Source of the DNA: Caenispirillum bisanense
GTDB taxonomy: Bacteria; Pseudomonadota; Alphaproteobacteria; Rhodospirillales; UBA2165
DNA length: 64,000 nt
Reading direction: 5' to 3'
Assembly (NCBI GenBank): GCA_945877815.1
Contig: CAMDWJ010000011.1
Coordinates: forward strand, 1 to 64,000
In this document: positions 8,561 through 17,648 of the stretch, in pieces
How the letters are laid out: every line of letters begins with the position of its first letter
Numbering within the stretch: position 1 is the stretch's first letter
The notes under the pieces: model-generated
Told to the model about the DNA's origin: nothing
The model's database searches: none
Seen by the model: the letters and a program-made list of their open reading frames with translations, nothing else
Translations under genes and position numbers: made by a program

Positions 8561-9433
8561 ATGGACGCCTTTTTCGCCGCCGTCGTCAGCATCCTGTTCC
8601 ACGGCCTCGCCTACGCGATGATTCTCTATGTCATCTCGGTCGGGCTGTCCGTGACCATGGGGCTGATGGGCTTCGTCAATCTGGCCCATGGCGTCTTCGC
8701 CATGCTTGGCGGCTATGTCATGACAACCTTGATGAACCGCTACGGCATGCCGTTCGGCTGGGCGCTGTTGTCGGCCTTCGTCGCGGTCGCGCTGGTCAGC
8801 GTCGTGCTGGAACGCACGCTCTATTCGCGGCTTTATCGCGCGGGCGAGTTGGAACAAGTGCTGTTCTCCATCGGCATCGTGTTCATGGCGGTTGCCTTCG
8901 TGCGCTATGCCTGGGGGCCGCTGCCGCAGCGCATGGTCGTCCCCGAACTGTTGCGGGGCTCGTTCGATATCTGGTCGCGCAGCTTTCCCACCTATCGCAC
9001 GTTTCTGATCGTCGTGAGTTTCGCCGTGATCGCGGCGCTGTGGCTCGGCATAGAGCGGACCAATTTCGGCGCCCAGATCCGTGCCGCCGTCGACAATCGG
9101 CGAATGGCAGAATCGCTCGGCATCAATACCGGCCGGCTGTTCACGCTGACCTTCGCGCTGGGGTCCGGTCTCGCCGCCTTCGGCGGCGGTATCGGCGCCG
9201 ATATCCTCGCCATCAATCCGCAATATGCGCAGGATTATCTGATCTACTTCCTGATGGTCGTCGCGGTCGGCGGTTTGGGCTCGATCCGCGGGCCCTTCGT
9301 TGCCGCCTTGCTGCTCGGTATCGGCGATACGGCGTGTCGCTATCTGGTGCCCGAATTCGGAGCGTTCTTTCTGTTCGCCTCGATGATGGGAATCCTGCTG
9401 TGGCGGCCGACCGGCCTGTTCGGGAAGGCTTGA
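8561..9433 (+). CDS. livH: Liv-type ABC transporter permease (LivH-like)
   Basis: This inner-membrane permease of the branched-chain amino acid importer family has 290 residues and about eight hydrophobic segments. LYVISVGLSVTMGLMGFVNLAHGVFAMLGGY is the hallmark LivH N-terminal region (NLAHG). The coupling segment follows ERTNFGAQIRAAVDNRRMAESLGIN, which has the ATPase-contact EAA-like motif. It is separated from LivM by three bases. Confidence 0.92.
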   Translation: MDAFFAAVVSILFHGLAYAMILYVISVGLSVTMGLMGFVNLAHGVFAMLGGYVMTTLMNRYGMPFGWALLSAFVAVALVSVVLERTLYSRLYRAGELEQVLFSIGIVFMAVAFVRYAWGPLPQRMVVPELLRGSFDIWSRSFPTYRTFLIVVSFAVIAALWLGIERTNFGAQIRAAVDNRRMAESLGINTGRLFTLTFALGSGLAAFGGGIGADILAINPQYAQDYLIYFLMVVAVGGLGSIRGPFVAALLLGIGDTACRYLVPEFGAFFLFASMMGILLWRPTGLFGKA

Positions 9434-9436
9434 TCC

Positions 9437-10438
9437 ATGTTTCGCTGGTTCAATTCCGATAAGGGCAGTGCGGTCGAACGTTTCGTGCAGCGCGATGCGC
9501 TCAAGCCCATCGAACTGCTGCCGTGGATCCTCGCCATCGCGGCCTATTACGTTTTTCCGTCCTATCTGCCGCTTGGCAGCCAGATCCTGCTCACGATTCT
9601 GTTCGCCATTTCGCTCGATTTGGCACTTGGTTATGCCGGTATCATTACACTCGGACACGCGGCTTTTTTCGGCGCCGGTGCCTATGCGGCAGGGCTTTAT
9701 GCGCTGCATGTCACGGGGGAGCCGCTCTCGGGTCTCGTCGTGGCCGGTTTGGCGGGTGGGATTCTGGGCTTTCTGTCCGGTCTCGTCATCCTGCGCACCA
9801 GTGGCCTCACGCTGATCATGCTGACCCTGGCGGTCCTATTGCTGGTCCAGGAATTCGCCAACCGCGCCCGGCCGATCACAGGCGGCGCCGACGGGCTGAG
9901 CGGCATTTCCATGAAGCCGATCTTCGGGCAATTCCGCTTCGATCTGTTCGGCCATACCGCTTATTGGTACTGCCTGATCGTTCTGTTTTTCGTCTGGTTG
10001 TTCGCCCTGCTGCTCGTGCGCTCGCCGTTCGGGCGTGCGCTTACCGGCGTGCGTGAGAATGTGACGCGTATGCATGCGATCGGCGCACCCGTGCGCCGCC
10101 GCCTTGTGACCGTCTATACGATCTCGGCGGTATTGGCCGGCATCGCCGGCGGGTTGCTGGCGCAAACCAGCCAGTTCGTCGGCCTGGCGACGCTGGGCTT
10201 CGAACGATCCGGTGAAATCGTCATCATGCTGGTGCTGGGCGGGATTGGCCGCATCTATGGCGCTTTCGTGGGCGTCGTCATTTTCATGATCGCGCAGGAT
10301 ACCTTCGCCAAGGCCGACCCGGCCTTTTGGAGTTTCTGGGTCGGGTTGATGCTGGTGCTGATCGTCTTGTTCGCGCGCGGCGGCGCTCTTGGCGTCGTCG
10401 ATCAAGCTCTGCGCTGGGTGCGGAAGGTGCGTCGATGA
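9437..10438 (+). CDS. livM: Liv-type ABC transporter permease (LivM-like)
   Basis: This is the second permease of the importer (333 residues). It has the typical LivM segment ISLDLALGYAGIITLGHAAFFGAGAYAAGL and the coupling region RSPFGRALTGVRENVTRMHAIGAPVRR. The stop codon overlaps the ATG of the following ATPase gene (ATGA), indicating translational coupling. Confidence 0.92.
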   Translation: MFRWFNSDKGSAVERFVQRDALKPIELLPWILAIAAYYVFPSYLPLGSQILLTILFAISLDLALGYAGIITLGHAAFFGAGAYAAGLYALHVTGEPLSGLVVAGLAGGILGFLSGLVILRTSGLTLIMLTLAVLLLVQEFANRARPITGGADGLSGISMKPIFGQFRFDLFGHTAYWYCLIVLFFVWLFALLLVRSPFGRALTGVRENVTRMHAIGAPVRRRLVTVYTISAVLAGIAGGLLAQTSQFVGLATLGFERSGEIVIMLVLGGIGRIYGAFVGVVIFMIAQDTFAKADPAFWSFWVGLMLVLIVLFARGGALGVVDQALRWVRKVRR

Positions 10439-11184
10439 GCGCGCTCGAAACCCAAATGCTGTGCAAGAATTTCGGTGCCCTCGCGGTCGCCGACAAAATC
10501 GATTTCCGGCTCGAGCCGGGTGCCCGCCATGCCTTGATCGGGCCGAACGGGGCCGGCAAGACGACCTTCATCAATTTGATCACCGGCCGCTTGGCTCCAT
10601 CCTCGGGGCGCATTCTTTTGGCCGGCCAGGATGTGACCGCCCTGCCGCAGGAAGCGCGCGTGAAACGCGGGCTCGGGCGCACCTTCCAGATCAATACCCT
10701 TTTCCGCGGCTTGTCGGTCCTGGAAAACGTTTTCCTCGCCGTATGCGAACGCGAGGGCCTGGGCAACGTCATGCTGCGCCGCGCCAATGCGCGCCGCGAT
10801 CTGCTCGACGAAAGCTACGGGCTGCTGGAATCCCTCCACATCGCCGACGATGCCCTGGCCTTGGTGAAAGAACTGCCCTACGGCAAGCAACGGCTGGTCG
10901 AGCTCGCCATCGCACTCGGCCTCAAGCCGAGCGTATTGTTGCTCGACGAGCCGGCGGCCGGTCTTCCGTCGTCGGAGACCGCCATCATCTTCGACACGGT
11001 CCAACGCCTGCCCGGCGATATCGCCATCCTGATCATCGAGCACGATATGGAACTGGTCTTCCGTTTGGCGAACCGGATCACGGTGCTGGTGCAGGGTGCG
11101 GTGCTGATGGAGGGGACGCCGGCGGAGATCGCCCACGACAAACGCGTGCGCGAAGTCTATCTCGGCGAGCGCGATCATGGCTGA
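10435..11184 (+). CDS. livG: Liv-type ABC transporter ATPase (LivG-like)
   Basis: This 249-residue cytoplasmic ATPase has Walker A GPNGAGKTT, a Q-loop in GLGRTFQI and Walker B LLLDEPAAGL. The LivG-specific C-terminal segment (ANRITVLVQGAVLMEGTPAEI, then a VYLGE end) is present. The usual LSGGQ is degraded to LPYGKQRLVEL, which is common in LivG proteins. The start is the ATG overlapping the livM stop; the longer open frame upstream is inside livM. Confidence 0.92.
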   Translation: MSALETQMLCKNFGALAVADKIDFRLEPGARHALIGPNGAGKTTFINLITGRLAPSSGRILLAGQDVTALPQEARVKRGLGRTFQINTLFRGLSVLENVFLAVCEREGLGNVMLRRANARRDLLDESYGLLESLHIADDALALVKELPYGKQRLVELAIALGLKPSVLLLDEPAAGLPSSETAIIFDTVQRLPGDIAILIIEHDMELVFRLANRITVLVQGAVLMEGTPAEIAHDKRVREVYLGERDHG

Positions 11185-11893
11185 GTGTCTGGCACTCGAA
11201 GACGTTTCGGCCGGTTACGGGGACACCGTCGTGCTGGAAAACGTCTCGTTGTCCCTCGATGCCGGGGCCACCTTGGCCGTATTGGGACGCAACGGCGTCG
11301 GCAAATCGACGCTGCTCGCCACAACGCTCGGCCACACTACGTTGCATTCGGGGCGTATCCAGTTCGCAGGCAAGCCGATCCAGGGGCTCAAGACTTTTCA
11401 GCGCGCGCGCCTCGGCATTGGGTATGTCCCTCAGGAACGCGAGATTTTCCCCTCGCTCAGCGTCGACGAGAATCTGACCATCGCGGTGCGCGCCAATGGG
11501 GCGCGGACCGCGTGGACCATCGAACGGGTGTTCGAACTGTTCCCGCAGTTGGCCGCGCGGCGGCACAATATGGGCAACCAGCTGTCGGGCGGCGAGCAGC
11601 AGATGTTGGCCATCGGGCGGGCCTTGGTCAGCAATCCGACTTTGCTTTTGATGGACGAACCGCTGGAAGGTTTGGCGCCGGTCATCATCGACACACTCAT
11701 CGCGGCGTTCCACCGTCTGCGCCAGGACGACGGCCTCGCCATCGTCCTGGTCGAACAGCATGCGCGGCTCGCGCTCGAATTCGCGCCGCGGACGATCATC
11801 CTCGATCGCGGTCGCATCGTCTATGACGGGGCGAGCACGCCGCTGCTCGCCGATCCGCAGAAGCTCGCTGAGCTGATCGGCGTCGGCGGTTAA
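11177..11893 (+). CDS. livF: Liv-type ABC transporter ATPase (LivF-like)
   Basis: This 238-residue partner ATPase has Walker A GRNGVGKST, the LivF marker GIGYVPQEREIFPSLSVDENL, signature LSGGEQQMLAIGRAL and Walker B LLLMDEPLEGL. It overlaps livG by eight bases. Its last four bases overlap the 3' end of the convergent metallo-beta-lactamase-fold gene. Confidence 0.93.
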   Translation: MAECLALEDVSAGYGDTVVLENVSLSLDAGATLAVLGRNGVGKSTLLATTLGHTTLHSGRIQFAGKPIQGLKTFQRARLGIGYVPQEREIFPSLSVDENLTIAVRANGARTAWTIERVFELFPQLAARRHNMGNQLSGGEQQMLAIGRALVSNPTLLLMDEPLEGLAPVIIDTLIAAFHRLRQDDGLAIVLVEQHARLALEFAPRTIILDRGRIVYDGASTPLLADPQKLAELIGVGG

Positions 11894-12782
11894 TTCCCCT
11901 TCGGTGCGCCGCTTGCCGCCGGGGCGGGTGGGACGCTCGGCCGCCAATGGCTTTTCACGTGGCCGTACATGAACTCGATGTTGAGTGGGCGGAATGCCTG
12001 GTAGGCCCCCCAGTCCTTGTATTTTTCCAGCGTCACGTCGGCTTTGGCCTGCTCGATCGACTTACCGGCGCGCACAGCCTCAAGGGTTGCTCTGTGCAAA
12101 TCCTCCATATAGCCGCGGAAGGCGCGTACATCGTCCTTCTTGCCCAACCGTCCGTGACCGGGCGCCAGGATATCGAAGTCCATCTGCTCGACACGCTTCA
12201 ATCCCTCGATCCATTCCTCGAAATAGGTGTCGTTCATATCGCGGAACGGCAGGCCCTGAACCGGAATCCAATCGACGGTGAAAATGACGCGTTCGGCTGG
12301 AAAATGCGCGACCAGGGTGTTGTCCGAATGGTTGCGGCCGACGTAATGCAACTCGACCTTTTTGCCGCCGAGTTCAATAGTCATGTTGTCGCTGAAGGTG
12401 ATATTGGGCACGGCTGTCGGACGCTTTTCCGCGACGATGACTTCTTTGGCCCGGGTATGCGCGACGAAGATCGCGGTGTCGGCGAAAACCTCGCCGCCCG
12501 AGGCATGGTCCGGATGATCGTGGCTATAGGCGACGTATTTGACCGGCTGATTGAACTGTTTCTTCACCTCGTCCTTCACAGCCAAGCCGAGGCCGCGGCA
12601 TCGATGGTGTCGATCAGCACAATGCCGGCTGGGGTCACCATGAAGACGGCATTGTGGCCGATATTGCGGAAATTGTAGACGTCGCCCGCGATTTTCGTGA
12701 TTTCGCGCTGGGGCGCCGTTTGGGCCGAAACCGTCCCCGTCAAAGCCAGAAACGCGAGTACCGCCCAGAAATGTCGAACCAT
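11890..12782 (-). pseudogene. Secreted metallo-beta-lactamase-fold hydrolase, frameshifted
   Basis: The gene starts at 12782 with a signal peptide (MVRHFWAVLAFLALTGTVSA) and the first MBL strands (NIGHNAVFMVTPAGIVLIDTI). It then stops after AAASAWL. The rest, from KDEVKKQFNQPVKYVAYSHDHPDHASGG onwards, continues in another frame to the normal end. Removing one CA of the CACA at 12577-12580 restores W-L-K-D-E, as expected for the family, so the lesion is a +2 insertion. The zinc motif HDHPDH (HxHxDH) and the downstream NHSDNT and PGHG blocks are intact. The protein would be a periplasmic Zn hydrolase of unknown substrate. It may be a true pseudogene or a sequencing error. Confidence 0.85.
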
Positions 12783-12855
12783 GAAACTCTCCCGTTGTTT
12801 GCCAATTCGAAAGCAAACAACGGGGAGGCAATTTCATTCCGCCTGTTCCGGCGAT

Positions 12856-13863
12856 TTAGCTCGGATCGAAGACCGGGATCTTCCTGCCCGCCGGGACCTT
12901 GGCGCCCGGTTTATTGGGTGTCGCATAGTCGAGGAAGCTTTCCGGCAAGGCGGCACCCCAATAGACGCCGGTGCCGCGCCGTTCCTCGTTCCACACGACC
13001 GGCTCCCAGTCCGGCGCAGTGACGAAGAAGCCGCTGGTATAGACTTCGATGCGATTGCCGCCGGGCTCGATCGTATAGATATAGAATGCCTGCGAATTAT
13101 TGTGCTTGGACGGACCAGCCTCCATTGCGATGCCGTTCTCCGCGAATATATCGGCGGCGCGTAGGACCTCGTCGCGATTGTCCACCCACAGGGAGAAATG
13201 ATGCATGCGCCCGTGCAGTGCCTTGTTATCGACGACATAGGCGAGCTGATGGTGGATGTTGTTGGTGCTCATCCACGAGCCGATTTCCTTGGTACCGTTG
13301 TCGTACATCACCTGTTCGCGCAGCCGGAAGCCCAATGCGTCTTCGACGAACGTGCGGTTGGCCGGCACGTCGGCCGCCAAAAGGGCGCAATGGTCGATGC
13401 GGCGCACGCCGATACCCTTGCCGGTATATTTCATCGGGAGGTTGTCGAGTGTGGAGCGCAGGTGAGGGGGAGCGACATACTTTTCCTCCTCGTAATAGAT
13501 CTCCATGCGGTGGCCATCTGGATCGGTGAAGCGATAGCTGCGTCCGCGGCCGAAATCGCCGTTGGTCCAGCCTTCACCCCGGCCGGTCGCCTCGATCGCG
13601 GCTACACGGCGCATCAAGGCGGCTTCGCTCATCGCCCGCCAGGCTAGGGTCCCGGCACCGGCATCCTTGGATTCCGTCAGTTTCATGCTCGTGGTGGCGT
13701 AATCGCCGTAGCCGCGCAGATAGACCGACGGACCTTCGGCATGGACCTCTTCCATCCCAAGGATCTCGGTAAAGTAATGCAAGCTTTCCACCGGTTTCGG
13801 CGTCAGAAGCTCGACGTGACCGAGATGGGCGACATCCAGGATCGGTTCTTTTGCCGTCGTCAT
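12856..13863 (-). CDS. Extradiol ring-cleavage dioxygenase (VOC, catechol 2,3-dioxygenase-like)
   Basis: This two-domain vicinal oxygen chelate protein (335 residues) would cleave a catechol next to its hydroxyls using Fe(II). The first domain starts at HLGHVELLTPKPVESLHYF and the second, catalytic one at RRIDHCALLAADV. The metal ligands read as H158 (IDHCAL), H221 or H222 (MHHFSLW) and E273 (NRIEVY), with the surrounding TIEPGGNRIEVYTSG typical of class I extradiol enzymes. The start follows a GGAGGT ribosome site; the frame extends four codons further to a TTG but that lacks one. A perfect 16-bp palindrome lies just upstream, suggesting repressor control by substrate. It stands alone without meta-pathway partners. 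Confidence 0.9.
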   Translation of the reverse strand: MTTAKEPILDVAHLGHVELLTPKPVESLHYFTEILGMEEVHAEGPSVYLRGYGDYATTSMKLTESKDAGAGTLAWRAMSEAALMRRVAAIEATGRGEGWTNGDFGRGRSYRFTDPDGHRMEIYYEEEKYVAPPHLRSTLDNLPMKYTGKGIGVRRIDHCALLAADVPANRTFVEDALGFRLREQVMYDNGTKEIGSWMSTNNIHHQLAYVVDNKALHGRMHHFSLWVDNRDEVLRAADIFAENGIAMEAGPSKHNNSQAFYIYTIEPGGNRIEVYTSGFFVTAPDWEPVVWNEERRGTGVYWGAALPESFLDYATPNKPGAKVPAGRKIPVFDPS

Positions 13864-13877
13864 GGTTACCTCCAAGT

Positions 13878-13893
13878 CGTTATTATAATAACG
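13878..13893. promoter_or_regulatory. Palindromic operator upstream of the extradiol dioxygenase
   Basis: CGTTATTATAATAACG is a perfect 16-bp palindrome 15 bases upstream of the dioxygenase ATG. On the gene's strand it contains TATAAT, a good -10 element, so a dimeric regulator bound here would block RNA polymerase. The regulator is not identified. The MarR-type protein at 35818 has different AT-rich palindromes at its own promoter. Confidence 0.6.
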
Positions 13894-14052
13894 ATAAGTG
13901 TTATATGTATAATGAATTTCCGCCTCTGTAAAGAGGGTAGCCCGACACTGGTTTTCGCCTTTCCCGATCTAGGCAGCGATGTTGATCTTGCGTCATAACC
14001 GCAATTGAAACGCCCATTCAGTTTCCAAAAAGTCTGGAACCCAGCAAAAGGC

Positions 14053-14693
14053 ATGTCCGTCTTTTCTCGACTTTTGGTCATCTTGACCGTTTTGGTGTTT
14101 GCAGCTTTGCCGGCGACGGCCGACATCAATGGCAATCCGCGTCATGGCGTCGACCTTTACGAGTTGCATGGATGCATCGGCTGTCACGGACCGGCCGGCC
14201 TGACGAGCAACGCGGAGATACCGCATCTCGCCGGACAACAGAGGACTTACCTCTACAATCAAATGGACAATTTCCGAACGTAACGGGCGCAAGGATGGTT
14301 GGGGTATAAAATCTCCGAGCGACATTACGGGCCGATGGGCCAGTCGCCTCACGATTTTTCAATCAGGATATATCGGACAACTCGACTTATTTGAACCGGC
14401 TGCCCCGCTTGCCGGGGCAGGGCCTGGTCGATGGAACGCGGCCGACGATCGCCACCAAATGCGATTTCTGTCACGGAACCATCGGCAAAAGCCCGTTCAT
14501 CGCCATCCCTATCATCACGGAATAGCACGAGAGCTACATCGTGCGACAATTGGAAGCGTTCCTTGATGCCGCGCAAAATTTCAAAGAGGAACATGTGCGC
14601 GCCCATCGACTCGTCATGGCCGCCGCAATGGATCTCAGCGACGCACAGATCGAAGCGGCGGCGAAATATTATTCTCGCCTATCGTGCCGCTGA
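14053..14693 (+). pseudogene. Di-haem cytochrome c (c4/c553-like), decayed
   Basis: The first part encodes a signal peptide (MSVFSRLLVILTVLVFAALPATA) and a haem site CIGCHG (codons from 14173), then AEIPHLAGQQRTYLYNQM, which is standard for c4-type cytochromes. It hits a TAA at 14281. After a change of frame, a second haem site CDFCHG (from 14460) is followed by an in-frame TAG at 14523. Then comes HESYIVRQLEAFLDAAQN and a final helix ending at 14691. Two stops plus a frame change make a functional product unlikely. An intact version would be a periplasmic electron carrier. Confidence 0.8.
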
Positions 14694-14780
14694 GCGGGAT
14701 CGTCTCGCCGCGCATCATTGCCAGCGACTGTTGGCCTCCGTAAAGTCGCTCAACGTTTAAGCAAAACTCGGGAGGTTCGG

Positions 14781-16325
14781 ATGTTTGTTTTGATTGCGCG
14801 CTCTATCGGCGCGGTCGCGTTTACGTGTGCCGTGGCACTTGCAATACCGGCTTATGCGCAGAAATCTAAGGACACCGTTCGCATCGCCTTCACCGATCCG
14901 ATCGAACCGGCGGACGCATATTTCTTCTCCAAGCCCGAGCAGGGCGCCATTACACGCAGCATCTATGACGGGTTGGTCCATTTCGACGATATCAACGGCA
15001 AATTCCGGCCACTGCTCGCCAAGAGCTGGAAATGGATCAATACGACGACCCTGGAAATGGAGATTCGCGACGATGTGAAGTTCCATAACGGTAAGAAGTT
15101 CACGATCGACGATGTGGTGTATCAGCTGAACTGGGCAATCGATCCTAAGAGCAATCACCAGCAACCGCGCGCAGTGGACTGGATCAAGAGCGTCGAAAAG
15201 CTGTCGGGCACCAAAATCCGAATCAACGCTAAACAGCCCGACGCGCTGGCGCTCCTGCGGCTCGCCAAGTCAGTTTGGATTTACGATGCAGACCTGCATG
15301 GCAAGCTTGCCGATAAACGGGATTACGGGCGCAAGTCGCCGAACGGAACGGGTCCCTACAAGATCACTTCTTTCAACGAAAACGAGGGAATCTCGGCTGA
15401 GCGGGTCGACAGCTACAATATCGGTGCCTATTGGAAAAATGCCTCGAACATCAAGCGCATCCAGGCGATGGCGATCCCGGACGATCAAGCGCGGATCGCT
15501 CACTTGCTGACCGACCGTATTGACGTTTTGAAGGAAACCTCGCCCGATCAGACCAGGGAACTGGTGAAAGACCCGCGTTTCGCGTCGACCGCGTTGAACG
15601 GCATGAATTTCACCTATTTCATGCTCGATGCGACTGGCCGGGCGGGGCAAAAGGCGCTGACTGACGCGCGTGTGCGCCGCGCACTGTTCATGGCAGTTAA
15701 CCGGCAAGAGCTCGCAACGAACTTGCTGCCGGAGGGCACCCAGTTGATGGATGCGTTGTGTTTCAAGTTCATGACCGCATGCGGGTACAACACGCAGCCG
15801 CCCGCCTACAATCCAGAGGCCGCCAAGAAACTGCTTGCGGAAGCTGGCTACCCCAACGGCTTTGAGATAGCGATCACCGATTACATGCCGGAAACGGCGG
15901 CGACGGCGGTTAAGGTTGCCGGGGATCTGCATAAGATCGGGATCAAGGCGAACATCCAGAAGCTCACTTTCACGACGCTCCGCAAGGCGCGCGACGAAGG
16001 CAAGTTACAGGCCCTTGTTGCCTATTACACAATGGCCGGGGGCCCGGATGCCTCCGCGGGACTCGATTTCTTCTATCGCGAAGACTCGCGCGACTATGCC
16101 CGCGACAAATCTATCACCGAGGCGATGGACAAGGGGGCTGCCGAGCTCGATGAGGAGAAACGCCGCAAGATTTATCAGGATGTATTCGATCGTATAAACG
16201 AACAGTCCTACATCATGACGATGACGACGCTGCCGACGGTATTCGTCCATACCCAAGAAGTTGCGATTCGTCCCGGTTCGCTCGAACCCTATGGCGCCTT
16301 GGGACGCGATTTCTTCTGGCGATAA
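14781..16325 (+). CDS. ABC transporter substrate-binding protein, family 5
   Basis: This 514-residue periplasmic receptor has a signal peptide ending IPAYA, before QKSKDTVRIAF, the shared mature N-terminus of this local family. The SBP_bac_5 signature region is LEMEIRDDVKFHNGKKFTIDDV. The C-x6-C pair is CFKFMTAC, followed by YNPEAAKKLLAEAGYPNGFE. The start was chosen at the ATG six bases after a GGGAGG site. No transporter partners are adjacent. It is preceded by the decayed cytochrome gene and followed by a convergent glycerate kinase gene. Confidence 0.92.
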   Translation: MFVLIARSIGAVAFTCAVALAIPAYAQKSKDTVRIAFTDPIEPADAYFFSKPEQGAITRSIYDGLVHFDDINGKFRPLLAKSWKWINTTTLEMEIRDDVKFHNGKKFTIDDVVYQLNWAIDPKSNHQQPRAVDWIKSVEKLSGTKIRINAKQPDALALLRLAKSVWIYDADLHGKLADKRDYGRKSPNGTGPYKITSFNENEGISAERVDSYNIGAYWKNASNIKRIQAMAIPDDQARIAHLLTDRIDVLKETSPDQTRELVKDPRFASTALNGMNFTYFMLDATGRAGQKALTDARVRRALFMAVNRQELATNLLPEGTQLMDALCFKFMTACGYNTQPPAYNPEAAKKLLAEAGYPNGFEIAITDYMPETAATAVKVAGDLHKIGIKANIQKLTFTTLRKARDEGKLQALVAYYTMAGGPDASAGLDFFYREDSRDYARDKSITEAMDKGAAELDEEKRRKIYQDVFDRINEQSYIMTMTTLPTVFVHTQEVAIRPGSLEPYGALGRDFFWR

Positions 16326-16402
16326 GGGTATCTGCCGAGGTCGAATGAACATGTTCGATTTTCTTGCCCATTATCCTCTACTGTTACGCGGGTGCGATCA
16401 GA

Positions 16403-17638
16403 TCAGGTAACGAGCACCGCACGGAAATCGTTGACGTTCGTGCAGGTCGGGCCTGTGATGACGAGATCGCCGAGCGGTTTGAAAAATCCATAGGCGTCAT
16501 TGGCGGTGAGATATTGTACGGCATCAAGTCCAGCCGCCTTGGCGCGCACCAGGGTGTCGGGCGTGACGATCGCGCCGGCATTGTCTTCGCTGCCGTCGAT
16601 GCCGTCGGTATCGCACGACAGGGCATAGATATTGGGATTGCCGTCTAGGGCGAGGGCCAGACCCAAGAGGAATTCGGTATTGGGGCCGCCGCGTCCCTTG
16701 GCCTTCACCGTCACTGTCAATTCGCCGCCTGACAGCAGGACCCGCGGGCGCTGGGTTAGGGTTCGCGCACGTTTGGCCATTGCGGCCCCTACCTCGCGGG
16801 CCTCTCCTTCTAAAGCATCGCCGAGAATTTCGGCCTCGATGCCGTTTGCCTCCGCGCGAATGGCTGCGGCCTGAAGCGCGTCGGCGGCGCGTGAAATCAC
16901 CTCCACGCAATCGCGAGAAAAATCGTGATCCGCACCCAAATTCCGTGCATCCGAGGCGAGATGCTTGCGCACGGACTCCGGCAGGGCGATGCGGTATTTT
17001 TCGAGAATTCCGAGCACGGCCTCCGGCGGGTTGGTGTCGCGGATCGTGGGGCCTGAGGCGACCGTGGCTGGATCGTCGCCCGGTACGTCGGAGATGACGA
17101 GGGTATGGATGCGTGCTGGGCCGCAAGCGGCCGCGAACCGGCCGCCTTTCACGGCCGACATTCTTTTGCGCACCGTATTGATCTCGGAGATATTGGCGCC
17201 GGAGAGGACCAGTGCTTTGTGCAGGGCCTGCTTGTCGGTGAAGTCGATGCCAGGTGCCGGCACGCTCATCAGGGCCGAACCGCCGCCAGACGCCAGGAAC
17301 AGCACGAAATCGTCGGCGGAAAGGTTCTCCACCATTTTCAAGATACGTCGCGCGGCGTCGAGTCCGGCTTGATCGGGCACGGGATGCGCTGCCTCGACGA
17401 CCTCGATCCATTTCGTTGCCGCACCATAGCCGTATCGCGTGATGACGAGGCCTTCGATCTCGTCACCGTAATGAATCTCGACCGCGGCAGCCATCGCGGC
17501 GGCCGCTTTGCCGGCGCCGACCACAATCATACGGCCCTTGGGGCGAGGCGGAAGATGCTTAGGCACGCATATAGCGGGATCAGCGGCAGCCAGAGCCGCC
17601 CGGAACAGATCGTTCAGGAGTAATTTTGGGTCGAGCAT
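16403..17638 (-). CDS. Glycerate 2-kinase (MOFRL family, GckA/TtuD type)
   Basis: This 411-residue cytoplasmic kinase phosphorylates D-glycerate to 2-phosphoglycerate, feeding C2/C3 acids into glycolysis. It has an N-terminal DUF4147 domain (MIVVGAGKAAAAMA, LFLASGGGSALMSVPAPG, SGANISEINTVRKRMSAVKGGRFA). The C-terminal MOFRL domain has LLSGGELTVTVKAKGRGGPNTEFLLG, DTDGIDGSEDNAGA and the end block GPTCTNVND. Older annotations call this family hydroxypyruvate reductase TtuD. It is the last gene of an amidase-EipB-kinase run with 3 and 10 base gaps. Confidence 0.9.
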   Translation of the reverse strand: MLDPKLLLNDLFRAALAAADPAICVPKHLPPRPKGRMIVVGAGKAAAAMAAAVEIHYGDEIEGLVITRYGYGAATKWIEVVEAAHPVPDQAGLDAARRILKMVENLSADDFVLFLASGGGSALMSVPAPGIDFTDKQALHKALVLSGANISEINTVRKRMSAVKGGRFAAACGPARIHTLVISDVPGDDPATVASGPTIRDTNPPEAVLGILEKYRIALPESVRKHLASDARNLGADHDFSRDCVEVISRAADALQAAAIRAEANGIEAEILGDALEGEAREVGAAMAKRARTLTQRPRVLLSGGELTVTVKAKGRGGPNTEFLLGLALALDGNPNIYALSCDTDGIDGSEDNAGAIVTPDTLVRAKAAGLDAVQYLTANDAYGFFKPLGDLVITGPTCTNVNDFRAVLVT

Positions 17639-17648
17639 GAATAGAAGA

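Noticed and set aside
8516-9709. Long minus-strand open frame (397 codons) opposite livH/livM
   Set aside because: Its composition (runs of Gln, Asp, Arg, Glu without hydrophobic core) is that of an antisense shadow of a high-GC permease gene; no family features.
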